Assembly: GCA_902496335.1 (NCBI GenBank)
Contig: CABVAO010000079.1
Location: 1 to 5,574 of the forward strand
Length of the DNA: 5,574 bases
From: an uncultured Collinsella sp.
Lineage (GTDB): Bacteria; Actinomycetota; Coriobacteriia; Coriobacteriales; Coriobacteriaceae
Direction of reading: 5' to 3'
Below are positions 5,540-5,574 of this stretch, in pieces. The notes under the pieces are model-generated. The model saw only the letters and a program-made list of their open reading frames with translations, was not told the DNA's origin and searched no databases. A program made the position numbers and the translations under genes. Each line of letters opens with the position of its first letter. Positions within the stretch are counted from its first letter, which is position 1.

Positions 5540-5555
5540 TTGCAATATATGGTGG
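5540..5555. promoter_or_regulatory. Candidate NrdR box 2
   Basis: TTGCAATATATGGTGG keeps the core of the NrdR consensus (C-A-A-T-A-T-A-T and GTG) and matches 11 of 16 positions. It lies 41 bp from box 1 centre to centre, close to four helical turns, so both would face the same side of the DNA. NrdR boxes usually occur as such helically phased pairs. Alone this site would be weak; the pairing gives it value. Confidence 0.45.
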
Positions 5556-5574
5556 GTGGAGTAGTGGGGCGGGG

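Larger units (their letters stand above)
5337..5574. other. Gene-free control region at the right edge
   Basis: No reading frame here looks real. The stretch is rich in G on the + strand and contains the MerR-like dyad and the two NrdR-like boxes. A promoter cannot be fixed: the AT-rich stretches at 5505-5510 and 5543-5550 could hold a -10 but have no matching -35. If one of them is a -10, a boundary repressor would cover it. The next gene probably starts beyond 5574. Confidence 0.55.

Overview
The window looks like a piece of chromosome from a GC-rich Gram-positive anaerobe, most likely an actinobacterium of the class Coriobacteriia (Collinsella-like). This placement is inference. It rests on the GC-rich codon choice, a UPF0371/DUF1846 protein (a family common in Firmicutes and Actinobacteria), and the pyrG-xerD adjacency. 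That adjacency resembles the pyrG-nudix-xerD order known from mycobacteria. All supported genes lie on the + strand, and I see no mobile element, CRISPR array, tRNA or rRNA.

Layout. Positions 1-372 hold no convincing gene. They contain a 10-bp hairpin (58-100), a striking long inverted repeat (197-265) and a promoter with a perfect TATAAT (328-333). Next is a 493-residue DUF1846/UPF0371 protein (373-1854), closed by a clear intrinsic terminator (1889-1921). A separate transcription unit follows: a 112-residue winged-helix regulator (2111-2449) with a very strong Shine-Dalgarno and its own GNRA-loop terminator (2474-2506). A third unit carries pyrG, CTP synthase (2628-4289), behind a short leader that has a hairpin and an 11-codon mini-ORF. 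xerD, a tyrosine recombinase (4292-5233), starts only 2 nt after the pyrG stop and is almost certainly co-transcribed and translationally coupled. A 24-bp perfect hairpin with a T run (5265-5336) ends this unit.

Positions 5337-5574 hold no gene but look like the control region of a gene beyond the right edge. They contain a SoxR/MerR-like dyad (5429-5454) and two candidate NrdR boxes. The first box (5499-5514) matches the 16-bp NrdR consensus at 15 of 16 positions. The second (5540-5555) is weaker and lies 41 bp away. The testable prediction is that the next gene encodes a ribonucleotide reductase or another NrdR-regulon member.

How the genes relate: pyrG makes CTP, and a downstream reductase, if confirmed, would turn ribonucleotides into DNA precursors. 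XerD resolves chromosome dimers at the end of replication. The window therefore reads as ordinary nucleotide and replication housekeeping, plus a conserved protein of unknown function and a small orphan regulator. The novelty is in the non-coding parts: two long hairpins of similar build, the pyrG leader and the NrdR-like tandem sites. I found no evidence for a new multi-gene system.
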